A stretch of DNA of 64,000 bases, taken from the NCBI RefSeq assembly GCF_022867795.2, contig NZ_CP107006.1, forward strand, positions 3,534,001 to 3,598,000, given 5' to 3'. The notes beneath the pieces are model-generated. The model searched no databases, had not been told where the DNA came from, and was given only the letters and a program-made list of their open reading frames with translations. Shown here in pieces: positions 35,577 through 43,551 of the stretch (positions within the stretch are counted from its first letter, which is position 1; each line of letters opens with the position of its first letter). The translations under genes were made by a program, and so were the position numbers. The DNA is from Chitinophaga horti (GTDB lineage: Bacteria; Bacteroidota; Bacteroidia; Chitinophagales; Chitinophagaceae).

Positions 35577-35911
35577 TTGACTTTTGGCGAACGCATTGCC
35601 CTGCAACGTAAGCAGCTTAAACTATCCCAGGACGACCTGGCTAGAAAGGCCGGCACTTCCGCACCCATCATCGGCAGGTACGAGCGCGGGGAGATTAAAC
35701 CATCTATTGAGTTACCAAAAAAATTGCTGACGAACTGGAGGTAACAATAGATTACCTGATGGGAGGAGCAGCCAACATGGTGCTGGATAAAAAGCTGCTT
35801 AAAAGAATGGAGGATATTGAAGCGCTACCGCCGGACGAGAAGGAGAAGATTTATTATTTCATTGATATGGCTATCACTTATAACAAAACTAAAAAAGCGT
35901 ATTCTTTATAA
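35577..35911 (+). pseudogene. XRE-family regulator with a single-base frameshift
   Basis: From a TTG at 35577 the frame reads TFGERIALQRKQLKLSQDDLARKAG and SAPIIGRYERGEIKPSIE, a complete HTH. It then runs off frame at about 35708. One extra base there (GAG GTT instead of GAGTT) restores VTKKIADELEVTIDYLMGG and LLKRMEDIEALPPDEKEKIYYF to a stop at 35911. It sits on the opposite strand between toxin modules two and three. The perfect preservation outside one base suggests recent loss or a sequencing error. Confidence 0.82.
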
Positions 35912-35914
35912 AGT

Positions 35915-35944
35915 AAAAACCCGCGCAGTCTTGCGCGGGTTTTT
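35915..35944. terminator. Bidirectional intrinsic terminator
   Basis: AAAAACCCGCGCA pairs perfectly with TGCGCGGGTTTTT around a 4-base loop. It serves the XRE gene on the plus strand and the immunity gene (stop 35968) on the minus strand. Confidence 0.92.
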
Positions 35945-35967
35945 AGCTATAATTAAATTGATATATT

Positions 35968-36534
35968 TTATCCAATAATATACAATCGGGCAGACAATTG
36001 TAAGTAAACTTCTCTAAGGACCTTGCTAATCAAATCAACATCATTACATAACACCAACTCCGATACCTCCTTCCAAAGATAATAATCTGCCAACTTATCG
36101 TTGAGTTGACAAATAATTTCACCTTCAAGAATGTTCAAAAGTAAAGCATTCTGAACTTGCTGTGCATAATCCTTAACCATACCAAGAACACTAAATATCT
36201 CTTCAAAAACATCTACGTTCTTATCTAAGATCTTTTCGCTTATCAAAGCGTCCAGATTTATTTGAGCATACGGGATTGCATTCATATTATTACGATCAAC
36301 CCACTTTTGAAGCGTTTCATTATCAAAAAAATAGGAATGGGAGGAAATAAAACTATACAAAGACAATGGTGTCCTAAAAAGCAATATATCCCCTTTTTGA
36401 TCAACCATGATCTTATCGGGAGCATCTTCTAAAGACGTATCAGCCCCAACAACCGAATAATAACCAACATTCCCAAAAGTGTACTTGATTAAGTATTTCC
36501 GATATACCTCTGAGATTTCATTTACATTGCTCAT
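35968..36534 (-). CDS. Putative immunity protein (third module)
   Basis: 188 residues, helical and acidic, without signal peptide or recognised family. Segments such as DKIMVDQKGDILLFRTPLSLYSFISS and WKEVSELVLCNDVDLISKVLREVY look like those of large immunity proteins (SMI1/Imm-type size class), but no motif is decisive. It starts 40 bases after the toxin-tip stop at 36575, so it is the presumed antidote for that toxin. Confidence 0.62.
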   Translation of the reverse strand: MSNVNEISEVYRKYLIKYTFGNVGYYSVVGADTSLEDAPDKIMVDQKGDILLFRTPLSLYSFISSHSYFFDNETLQKWVDRNNMNAIPYAQINLDALISEKILDKNVDVFEEIFSVLGMVKDYAQQVQNALLLNILEGEIICQLNDKLADYYLWKEVSELVLCNDVDLISKVLREVYLQLSARLYIIG

Positions 36535-36574
36535 CGAACTATTTTTTAGTATTTTTCGGGCGCTTGTCCCTAAA

Positions 36575-37099
36575 CTATTTCTTCATCCAGTTATGTGGCG
36601 TATTGGGACCTCTTTTATCACCTGGATCACTAAGTTCGGTGGCTAAATCATCGTCAGACTTACTCCAGTCTATCTTATTGGGATCTGGCTTTGCATAGCC
36701 ATCTGGCCATACCTGCTTTTTACCCCCTTTTGAAAAAAGATAAGGAATGGCTGGCAGGGATACTTGATAACCATCGTTATGAGTATACTGGTAAATTTCA
36801 TATGCCACAACCGCCACAACTATTACTATAACAATTGGATGTGGGCGTAGAATTGGGACCGGAGCCACAATTGTATTACCTAATACAGTAGGCGGCGGCG
36901 CGTAACTACCTCCACCTCGGGGGTGATTTGGCGTAAGTCCAGGCATTCCCATTCCTCCCCCATTTCCTTCACTACCTGTGCCAGTGCTGCCATTTCCTGC
37001 TCCACCATTATCAGGCCTAATGGTAGTTCCACTTAACTGAACCTGATCATTTTGGGTATCAAAAGTATTCCATTTGTCAGGCAGTTGGCTCGATGGCAC
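36575..37099 (-). CDS. Rhs-type toxin tip, N-terminally truncated (third module)
   Basis: 174 residues from GTG 37099, preceded in frame by a TAG only two codons upstream, so any Rhs core has been lost. A glycine-rich linker (about 30-70) leads to a hydrophobic helix (about 85-105, HPIVIVIVVAVVAYEIYQY) and a polar C-terminal domain ending YAKPDPNKIDWSKSDDD, DPGDKRGPNTPHNWMKK. This arrangement (proline/glycine linker, membrane helix, small toxin) is typical of Rhs C-terminal regions. The toxic activity is unknown. The frame is intact, but expression without a core is doubtful. Confidence 0.62.
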   Translation of the reverse strand: MPSSQLPDKWNTFDTQNDQVQLSGTTIRPDNGGAGNGSTGTGSEGNGGGMGMPGLTPNHPRGGGSYAPPPTVLGNTIVAPVPILRPHPIVIVIVVAVVAYEIYQYTHNDGYQVSLPAIPYLFSKGGKKQVWPDGYAKPDPNKIDWSKSDDDLATELSDPGDKRGPNTPHNWMKK

Positions 37100-37175
37100 T
37101 ACAGAATCACCGTAAAAATCACTTAATATTTTTTCTTAACGCATCGAACGCATGTGAATAAATTCCTTTCAAAAG

Positions 37176-37204
37176 AACCGCCGGTCACCCCGGCGGCTTT
37201 TTTC
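37176..37204. terminator. Intrinsic terminator at the GH92/toxin-array boundary
   Basis: CCGCCGG pairs with CCGGCGG around five bases and is followed by CTTTTTTCT on the plus strand. On the minus strand it closes the GH92 transcript with a poorer T tract. Confidence 0.7.
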
Positions 37205-37209
37205 TCAAA

Positions 37210-39402
37210 TTACTTACCCCAATCCTTATTCGGCTTCGCCCCCATTTCCAATTCCAACACACCGCCGTTCATCAGCTGATCATGCGTAAAGAAAGGCTTG
37301 TCCAGCACTTTACCGTTGAACCGTGCCCGTTGAATATATTTGTTGACAACCGAGCTGTTTTTAGCGATCACTTTAAACGTTTTGCCGTTCTCCAGTTTGA
37401 TAGCCGATTCTTCAAACAGCGGACTACCGATCGTATACACTGGTTCACCAGGAGTTACGGGGTAAAATCCGAGGGAGGAGAAGACAACGAATGCAGTCAT
37501 ACCGCCACCGTCTTCATCGCCGGGAATGCCGAAAATGTTGTCTTTATACCAAACATCCAGCAGGAAGCGGATACGCTTCTGGGTTTTCCAGGCAGAGCCG
37601 GTGTAGTTGTACAGGTACGGGATGTGGAAGCTGGGTTCGTTGCCCATAGAGAACTGTCCTACGTTGCCCGTAGCATCGGGCAGCTTTGACCAGAACTCGT
37701 ATTTGCTTCTTCCCAATCCCTCGCGGAATAGCTGGTCGAGGTTGGCTTCCATCGCGGCTGCGCCGCCCATTAAGTCGCGCAAACCGGGAATATCGTGCTG
37801 CACCTGCCACTGGAAGGTGTAACCATTGTTTTCATCATAATAATCGCGGGCGCCCATGCCACCGTCCCACTTTGGATCGATTTCTACCCAATTACCTTTG
37901 CTATCCTTCGGGATAAACATTTTGTATTTGGGATTATACAGGTTTTTATAGTTGAGGGCACGTTTGGCGAAACGATCGGCATCGGCCTTTTTACCCAATG
38001 TGGTGGCGAGTTGCCCTACTGCCCAATCGTCGTAAGCACCGCCAAGTGTAACAGCTACGGCCTGGCGTTTTTCCCAACTGTGAATGATTTTATCCGTTTC
38101 TTCCTCACCTTTCGCCAATGCGGGGAAATAGCCGTTCTTGTGATAGAAGTCGTCGAGCGGACCTTTAGGCCCGTTCTTCCAGGGTGCCATGGTGGCTTCG
38201 TCGGCATTCTTTAAAGATCCTTCGTAAGCTTTCTCCAGGTTAAAACGTTTCAATCCTTTTCTATGCGCATCAAGGAAAGTGATGGTGGGGTGAAAGCCGT
38301 TCATACAGGCATGATCGCCGTATACGAGCGGGAATGTAGGCACCCAGCCGCTTTGTTCATACATCAAAACGTAGGAGTTCAGCATGTCTTCTTCCTGCGC
38401 GGGATGTAAGATCGTTCTTAAAGGATGATGAGCGAGGTAAGTATCCCAGCTCCAGTCATCTACATAAAACGGGCGGTCGGAGGTATGTACCTGTTTATCG
38501 TAACCACTGTAGTAGCGGCCGTTTTCGGTGATGTTGACCATTCGCTCGTAACAGCGATAGAGGGCGCTGTAGAAGCTGCGTTTCTGCGCTTCTGTACCAC
38601 CTTTCACCTGCACCTGGTTAATTACTTTGGCCCAGGCGGCTTCTCCTCTTTTAGCTAACGCTGCCGGCGTGATGCCATTGCCTAATTCCTGTTGGTAATT
38701 CTGTTTTGCCTGTTCTGCGCTGATGAAGGATACGGCGTAGCGAAGCTCCACAACATCGGCATCAAACTTGACCGCTAAGCGATTTTTATTGAGGGCCTCC
38801 TGCGATGCGGGTTTGGCGTTGAATACACCGTATACATAAATGTTTACGTCTCCATGAAAGATCGTATGGCCGTTAAGCTCAGAACCGTTCAGCGACCAGC
38901 TGTTTTTACCGCCGTTATAATCGTCGAGCAGCAGGTAGTGCGGTTTACCCTTTGGAAACTTTACCTGGTAGATGCCCGATTTTTCACCGGGCGTAAATCC
39001 TACCGTAATATCATCATCCACCAAAAACGTTTCATACTGCCACGGCTTTAGTACTTCCAGGTCGTGGTCGTAGGTCATACGTTTACGGAAGCTTTCGGGG
39101 CTCACTTCTCCTACAACGGGTTTGAGTGAAAAAGCCTCTCCCTGGCGATGCGACACGACCAGTAGCGGAAAGCTGCTGATCTGATCGTCGATGTAATTGG
39201 CCCTGATGGGATACATACGCATCACCTGATTGGGTAATTGCACCGTGGGGCGCGTAGGTTCCAGCAACTGGCCTACGTTACCGATACGGGTATCAACATA
39301 AGAAAGAAAATTGGGCTGTTGTTGTGCAAAGCTCACTGTTACGGGGCCGCAAAGTAATGCTGCGAAGCCCATCCACTTAATACTGTTTCTGATCATAAAC
39401 AA
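37210..39402 (-). CDS. Glycoside hydrolase family 92 (alpha-mannosidase-type)
   Basis: 730 residues, secreted (signal peptide through VTVSFAQ; start ATG 39402 or 39396). The GH92 N-terminal beta-sandwich (about 30-230, YVDTRIGNVGQ) is followed by the (alpha/alpha)6 barrel: DRPFYVDDWSWDTYLAHHPL, MNGFHPTITFLDAHRKG, and the calcium/acid motif NIFGIPGDEDGGGM near residue 635. GH92 enzymes are Ca-dependent exo-alpha-mannosidases. It is not flanked by SusC/D, so it probably acts as a stand-alone periplasmic enzyme. The substrate linkage is unknown. Confidence 0.93.
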   Translation of the reverse strand: MFMIRNSIKWMGFAALLCGPVTVSFAQQQPNFLSYVDTRIGNVGQLLEPTRPTVQLPNQVMRMYPIRANYIDDQISSFPLLVVSHRQGEAFSLKPVVGEVSPESFRKRMTYDHDLEVLKPWQYETFLVDDDITVGFTPGEKSGIYQVKFPKGKPHYLLLDDYNGGKNSWSLNGSELNGHTIFHGDVNIYVYGVFNAKPASQEALNKNRLAVKFDADVVELRYAVSFISAEQAKQNYQQELGNGITPAALAKRGEAAWAKVINQVQVKGGTEAQKRSFYSALYRCYERMVNITENGRYYSGYDKQVHTSDRPFYVDDWSWDTYLAHHPLRTILHPAQEEDMLNSYVLMYEQSGWVPTFPLVYGDHACMNGFHPTITFLDAHRKGLKRFNLEKAYEGSLKNADEATMAPWKNGPKGPLDDFYHKNGYFPALAKGEEETDKIIHSWEKRQAVAVTLGGAYDDWAVGQLATTLGKKADADRFAKRALNYKNLYNPKYKMFIPKDSKGNWVEIDPKWDGGMGARDYYDENNGYTFQWQVQHDIPGLRDLMGGAAAMEANLDQLFREGLGRSKYEFWSKLPDATGNVGQFSMGNEPSFHIPYLYNYTGSAWKTQKRIRFLLDVWYKDNIFGIPGDEDGGGMTAFVVFSSLGFYPVTPGEPVYTIGSPLFEESAIKLENGKTFKVIAKNSSVVNKYIQRARFNGKVLDKPFFTHDQLMNGGVLELEMGAKPNKDWGK

Positions 39403-39479
39403 ACTGGTTATAGGCGGATGCTACCGCCTTGCCGCAAAGTACAATTCAAATGTCAAAGCAGCTAACCGTTCGCGTAAAA

Positions 39480-40211
39480 CTAGGTATACAGCTCCTGGCA
39501 GTTATGGCAAAAGAAGCTACGGCGTTTGGTTTTGCCCGCATATTTCTTTTCGAAGGGAATGTTGCAGCGGGGACAAATTTTCTTTGTATGCGCCAGCCAG
39601 TGCTTTTTGAGGGTGTTTTGTTTTTTCCAGTGAAGGAAGTCGAAGCTATATTTGACGACTTCTGTGAGCATTTCGGTGATCTTTTTAGGAGGAAGGGCAC
39701 CAATGCGGCTTTCGGGCTGTACACGAATGCGGAACAACACTTCGTTTTTGATGATGTTGCCCGATCCCGAAAAGATGTGCTGGTCGAGCAACGCATCGCA
39801 GGCCATCATGTCGGGTACCTGCTTTAGTTTGGCCCTGGCGGCGCGGCGATCCCATTGTTCGCTCATTACATCGGCGCTCCAGTCGTACACCTCGTCCAGC
39901 GGCTCGTCGATGATCTTAACCAGGCAGGCATAGAACGACAACTCTCCTTTCGCAAAGGTGAGCCGCATTCTCGGCACTTTATCACGCCGCTCGTTAATGC
40001 TGTAGGAGCCGAACAGCATAAAGTGCACACGCACCGTAAATTTTTTGAAACAGATGAGAAAGTGTTTGCCCCAGGATTTGAAGCCGGTGATTTTCTGACC
40101 AACGAGACGATCGAGATCTACCGGCGCGTTTCCGGATACTTCCAGTACCTTCTTGCCAGTGAAACTTTCTACCAGTTCTTTCAGGATAACGATGGAGGGG
40201 CCTTCGGGCAT
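39480..40211 (-). CDS. Fpg/Nei-family DNA glycosylase (endonuclease VIII-like)
   Basis: 243 residues starting MPEGPSIVILKELV; Pro2 and Glu3 are the catalytic residues left after removal of Met1. SWGKHFLICF provides the conserved lysine, IFSGSGNIIKNEVLF is the helix-two-turn-helix region, and CPRC...CHNCQ at the C-terminus is the zinc finger. It excises oxidised bases in base-excision repair. It is slightly shorter than E. coli Nei but complete. The gene is separated from GH92 by about 80 bases on the same strand. Confidence 0.93.
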   Translation of the reverse strand: MPEGPSIVILKELVESFTGKKVLEVSGNAPVDLDRLVGQKITGFKSWGKHFLICFKKFTVRVHFMLFGSYSINERRDKVPRMRLTFAKGELSFYACLVKIIDEPLDEVYDWSADVMSEQWDRRAARAKLKQVPDMMACDALLDQHIFSGSGNIIKNEVLFRIRVQPESRIGALPPKKITEMLTEVVKYSFDFLHWKKQNTLKKHWLAHTKKICPRCNIPFEKKYAGKTKRRSFFCHNCQELYT

Positions 40212-40410
40212 AACAAGCTATTTATACCTGGCAATGCAAATAGCGAGCCATCGGGCGATACAATAGCGTGGTATGGGAGGTGATGGTAGTTAGATTTGGT
40301 AATTGGCCGGAACGTGGATAGCCACTACAGGGACACGATGCGCTGTGCACAGATAGCAGGCCACCCGGAATACGATACCATGGAAGGCTCGCAAAGCCGG
40401 CCGCGCGCCG

Positions 40411-40439
40411 AAAAAAGGCCGCCGTTTATCCCGGCGGCC
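40411..40439 (-). terminator. Intrinsic terminator
   Basis: GGCCGCCG pairs with CGGCGGCC around TTTATCC-type loop bases and reads into six T on the minus strand, directly after the stop of the secreted-protein gene at 40447. Confidence 0.88.
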
Positions 40440-40446
40440 AGTAGCA

Positions 40447-41637
40447 TTATCTGATATCCACCGGTATAAACACCAATGGCGTCGGCAGGCACGATGCACC
40501 TGGCGGCGAATAGGTCATCTTAATCGTTTGCTCCTCTCCGTTAGCAGCAGGCTTAAACACCTGTACAAGGATGGCTTCCGGCGCGGCTTTGGTCACCAGC
40601 CGGTCGCTCGGCAGCTGGATGATGCCTTCTTTGAACTTACCACCGCTTACCACCATGGTGTTGGCCATACCACCACACCATTGACTATTACCACTGCGGG
40701 AGTTCCAGGTCACGAGCGCAAGCCCTTTACCATCGGTGCTCTTCCACTTTAACTCGATATTGTACATCACGCCGTAGTTACCGGCCAGTTCCGCAATGCC
40801 TTCGCTGATGGCCGATTTACCTGTCACCCATGGATCGAGATCGCCATCGGCCACGATAATTTCTTTTGTACCTTCTTTCGTATCATATACCGCTTTGTTC
40901 ACGATGCAGTAGTTGCTCACCCCGAACACGCCACGGCCAGCACCGCTCTGACTTTTGCTGGGCAACACTGTTTTGATCCGCGCGTAGGCTTTAGGACCAC
41001 TTGTATTTATATCCGTCTGAATCACACTGATCTCCCCCGGCTGGTCGATCACGAACTCGTAGAACCCGTGTACCAGCTCATCATATTTCACGATCGCCTT
41101 TTCGAATTTGTCGTCTATAGCCACTACCTCTCCCGGCTTAATGCTGCGGATCACGTCCGAAGGTTTGGAAGCGAAGAAGTCAGCCAATCCCTGTTTGCCA
41201 CACAGGTAGTAATTCGTACTAGGCTTTTGCGACGAATAACGCAACATGCGCAGGTGCATCACCCCAGTACCCGTATTTTTAATCACCGCCGTAATACGGC
41301 GATCGATTTTTACCGGCTCCTTTACCCCGTTCACATTATAAACATAGAGCCGAACAGCGCCCGGGGTCACTGCTTCCTGCAGGGCAATGGCTTCCGGTAC
41401 ACGAATGTATTCCGGATCGTCAGAAATGACGTGTTGCGGACCAGCCATCGGCACTTTGTGATAATCGATGTTCGGAATTTTCTCGGTTAAGAATCCGGGC
41501 AGTTCTACGATCGTTCCTTGTTTTGCGGACACCAGGGCTTTGGCCTGATCCGGTTTCAGTTCCTGTGCGGCTGCGGGCAGTGCTAAAGCGGCCATTACCC
41601 CGGAAAACAGCAGCGGTTTCCATTTTGGTTGTATCAT
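40447..41637 (-). CDS. Secreted protein of unknown function
   Basis: 396 residues from ATG 41637, with a clear signal peptide (WKPLLFSGVMAALALPAAAQ). The open frame to 41751 is not credible because its extension is AT-rich and basic. The mature protein is beta-rich: AVRLYVYNVNGVKEPVKIDRRITAVIKNTGTG, ISVIQTDINTSGPKAYARIKTVLP, then ALVTWNSRSGNSQWCGGMANTMVV. Cysteines occur near residues 150, 245 and 345, with one more in the C-terminal ASCLPTPLVFIPVDIR. I do not recognise a family with certainty. It has its own terminator. Confidence 0.75.
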   Translation of the reverse strand: MIQPKWKPLLFSGVMAALALPAAAQELKPDQAKALVSAKQGTIVELPGFLTEKIPNIDYHKVPMAGPQHVISDDPEYIRVPEAIALQEAVTPGAVRLYVYNVNGVKEPVKIDRRITAVIKNTGTGVMHLRMLRYSSQKPSTNYYLCGKQGLADFFASKPSDVIRSIKPGEVVAIDDKFEKAIVKYDELVHGFYEFVIDQPGEISVIQTDINTSGPKAYARIKTVLPSKSQSGAGRGVFGVSNYCIVNKAVYDTKEGTKEIIVADGDLDPWVTGKSAISEGIAELAGNYGVMYNIELKWKSTDGKGLALVTWNSRSGNSQWCGGMANTMVVSGGKFKEGIIQLPSDRLVTKAAPEAILVQVFKPAANGEEQTIKMTYSPPGASCLPTPLVFIPVDIR

Positions 41638-41783
41638 ATGTATTGATGCGTTTAGTCGGCAAATGACGTGGATGCCGCGTGTCAGTTGAATGAGACCAAA
41701 CTTAATAATATTTTTTATTAATTGCGCATTTGTTTTAAAATTATTTATCAAACTGATACAATAGCTTTGTTTTATGTTGATAC

Positions 41784-42076
41784 GCTAGTAATTCTACTAT
41801 AATTCTACCACAACTCCGATCCAGGCGTTTATCAAGTCCGTTGTAACCCGATGAAACTGCACGGAAAGTAGCCGGTAATTCTACTATAACTCTACCACAA
41901 CTCCGATCCAGGTGTTTATCAAGTCCGTTGTCAACCCGATAAAACTGCACGGAAAGTAGCCGTTAATTCTACTATAACCCTATTAAAATCCGATCCAGAC
42001 GTCTCTCAAGTCCGTTGTAAACCCGATGAAACTGTATGGAAAGTAGCCGGTTATCCTACAAAAAATCCGATGCAAG
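41784..42076. repeat. Tandem array of an 87-bp repeat (three full units plus a partial one)
   Basis: Units start at 41784, 41871, 41959 and 42046 (spacing 87, 88, 87). Each reads GCCGGTAATTCTACTATAA, then CTCCGATCCAG, a CAAGTCCGTTGT core, ACCCGATGAAACTG and GGAAAGTA. The array fills the gap between two divergent genes (41638-42252), and a related copy lies at 6757-6880. The flanks (41638-41783 and 42077-42252) are AT-rich with no gene. No coding potential is apparent. Confidence 0.9.
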
Positions 42077-42252
42077 CAACGTGAACGTAAAACCCTTCAG
42101 CCTTTAAACGCCCTACAAACGCGGCTTGACTTAGAATACACACATTATCAGGCGGATAGCCACAGCCGTTTTATTATATTTTTTCCACATTTATTCGATT
42201 TACTGGTATTAATTTTTATCTTTATATGAAATAAAGAAGAGTCACCTATCCT

Positions 42253-42678
42253 ATGAGGCCGATTATATTAGCTATTACGATAGCTATGTTCACTTTCATT
42301 GTTTTGCCCGCACGCGGGCAGAATAATGCTGCGCCTCCCCTTCCCAAACCAAAGGACAATGAATTTGTAATGAAAAAAGGCACGATCCTCGGCTTCAGGC
42401 AAATTAACCTGAATATGGGGCAAGTGGGTTTTGAAGTTATGGTTACCTGTGCCGATAAAACCGGTACCGGCCGGCTCGAGTTCCGGTTAGATCATGTACG
42501 CGGTAAAAAAATAGGCACGCTGGAAATACCCTACACGGCAGATACGGTTTATTCGGCCAAACTGGTCGGACATATGCCTAACGCGATGGGGGTACACGAT
42601 ATTTTCCTGATTGCCAAGGGGGGCAGCGAGTTTAGTATCAGCGCTTTCGGGTTCATCCAGAATTATTGGTACAGGTAA
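42253..42678 (+). CDS. Secreted CBM6-like small protein
   Basis: 141 residues with a signal peptide (IILAITIAMFTFIVLPARGQ). The mature domain matches the second half of a carbohydrate-binding module family 6 fold: QINLNMGQVGFEVMVTCADKTGTGRLEFRLD, IGTLEIPYTAD, and GVHDIFLIAKGGSEFSISAFGF, the typical closing strand of CBM6. It is a stand-alone binding module with no catalytic domain. A glycan-binding role is inferred. Confidence 0.7.
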   Translation: MRPIILAITIAMFTFIVLPARGQNNAAPPLPKPKDNEFVMKKGTILGFRQINLNMGQVGFEVMVTCADKTGTGRLEFRLDHVRGKKIGTLEIPYTADTVYSAKLVGHMPNAMGVHDIFLIAKGGSEFSISAFGFIQNYWYR

Positions 42679-42767
42679 ACAACCGAGTTATCCACATAAT
42701 TTGCTTCAGAGCATTTTTATACACATTGAATAATTTAACGCTCTATAAATAATTTATATGTCTATCT

Positions 42768-42775
42768 TAGCTTTG
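42768..42775 (+). promoter_or_regulatory. Candidate Bacteroidota-type -7 promoter element
   Basis: TAGCTTTG fits the TAnnTTTG consensus exactly. No clear TTTG -33 element is visible about 20 bases upstream, which lowers confidence. It would start transcription near 42782 in an otherwise gene-free gap (42679-43179). Confidence 0.4.
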
Positions 42776-42781
42776 TTACCG

Positions 42782-42882
42782 ACAGGTACGACGGACGTTC
42801 ATTAACGCGACATCATAAAATTATAATAGCAAATAGAAGTTCAGATGTAATAAGCCAGTGGTTCCCCACTGGCTTTTTTATG
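42782..42882 (+). ncRNA. Candidate small RNA of about 100 nt
   Basis: A TAGCTTTG promoter element at 42768 and a strong intrinsic terminator ending at about 42882 delimit a short transcript without an open frame. The gene downstream (43180) is 300 bases away, so this does not look like a simple leader. No known RNA family is recognised. Confidence 0.35.
42853..42881 (+). terminator. Intrinsic terminator
   Basis: AGCCAGTGG pairs perfectly with CCACTGGCT around TTCC and is followed by TTTTTT. The nearest upstream gene ends 175 bases before it. Between it and 43180 I see nothing further. Confidence 0.88.
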
Positions 42883-43179
42883 CGCAGCAATGAGGCTACT
42901 GTTGCGATGTAACTCATTCAAAATTAATTTGCAATTAGCCGTTTTAATACTATTTTTATGCTACGATCACACCACTCTCCGTGTGTATTGCTTATACATC
43001 TTTCCCTTTACATTTCTGATTGTAACCCGTTACTATTGGCATGCGTGTATCAATAGCTTCCCGCTATGTTACAGCAGCTATCTCCTTTCGCCATTTTTCG
43101 TAAACCCTTTTGAATCGACAGATTGGCCTTTTCCGGCGGCAGGTCCGCAGCGAACAGTATTAACTAAAACAAGCGCTAG

Positions 43180-43551
43180 ATGCAGAAACAAATTCTTATT
43201 ATCGACGATGACCGCGATGAGCTGGAAATCTTTATAGAAGCACTGGAAGGCATTCCGGCAGCCTACAGCTGCTCTTATGCAGAAAGTCCGGAAGAAGCGT
43301 TGGTAATGCTTACCAACACCTCCCCGGACTATATATTTATCGATTACAATATGCCCCGCACAAACGGGCTGGAATGTTTACAGGCGATCAAAAAAATAGA
43401 ACAATTACAAAACACACCGCTCATCATCTATTCTAATTCTATCAGCGAAGAAACACGTCGTCATGCGAAACAACTCGGTGCCGCCACCTGTATCGTTAAA
43501 CCGCCGACGATCGATATTTTAACCGCCATGCTTAAAGAGATTCTCGCTTAA
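43180..43551 (+). CDS. Single-domain response regulator
   Basis: 123 residues forming only a receiver domain: acidic pocket Asp10/Asp11 (ILIIDDDRDE), phosphoacceptor Asp55 in YIFIDYNMPRTNG, and the conserved lysine in CIVKPP near residue 107. This type (CheY-like, Rcp1 group) usually relays phosphate from a PAS histidine kinase. It is convergent with such a kinase gene, overlapping its end by 4 bases, so the two may be partners. Confidence 0.9.
   Translation: MQKQILIIDDDRDELEIFIEALEGIPAAYSCSYAESPEEALVMLTNTSPDYIFIDYNMPRTNGLECLQAIKKIEQLQNTPLIIYSNSISEETRRHAKQLGAATCIVKPPTIDILTAMLKEILA

Noticed and set aside
42890..43237. Plus-strand ORF of 115 codons before the response regulator
   Set aside because: The product is a hydrophobic Cys/Phe-rich translation of AT-rich sequence and overlaps the start of the real regulator gene in another frame.
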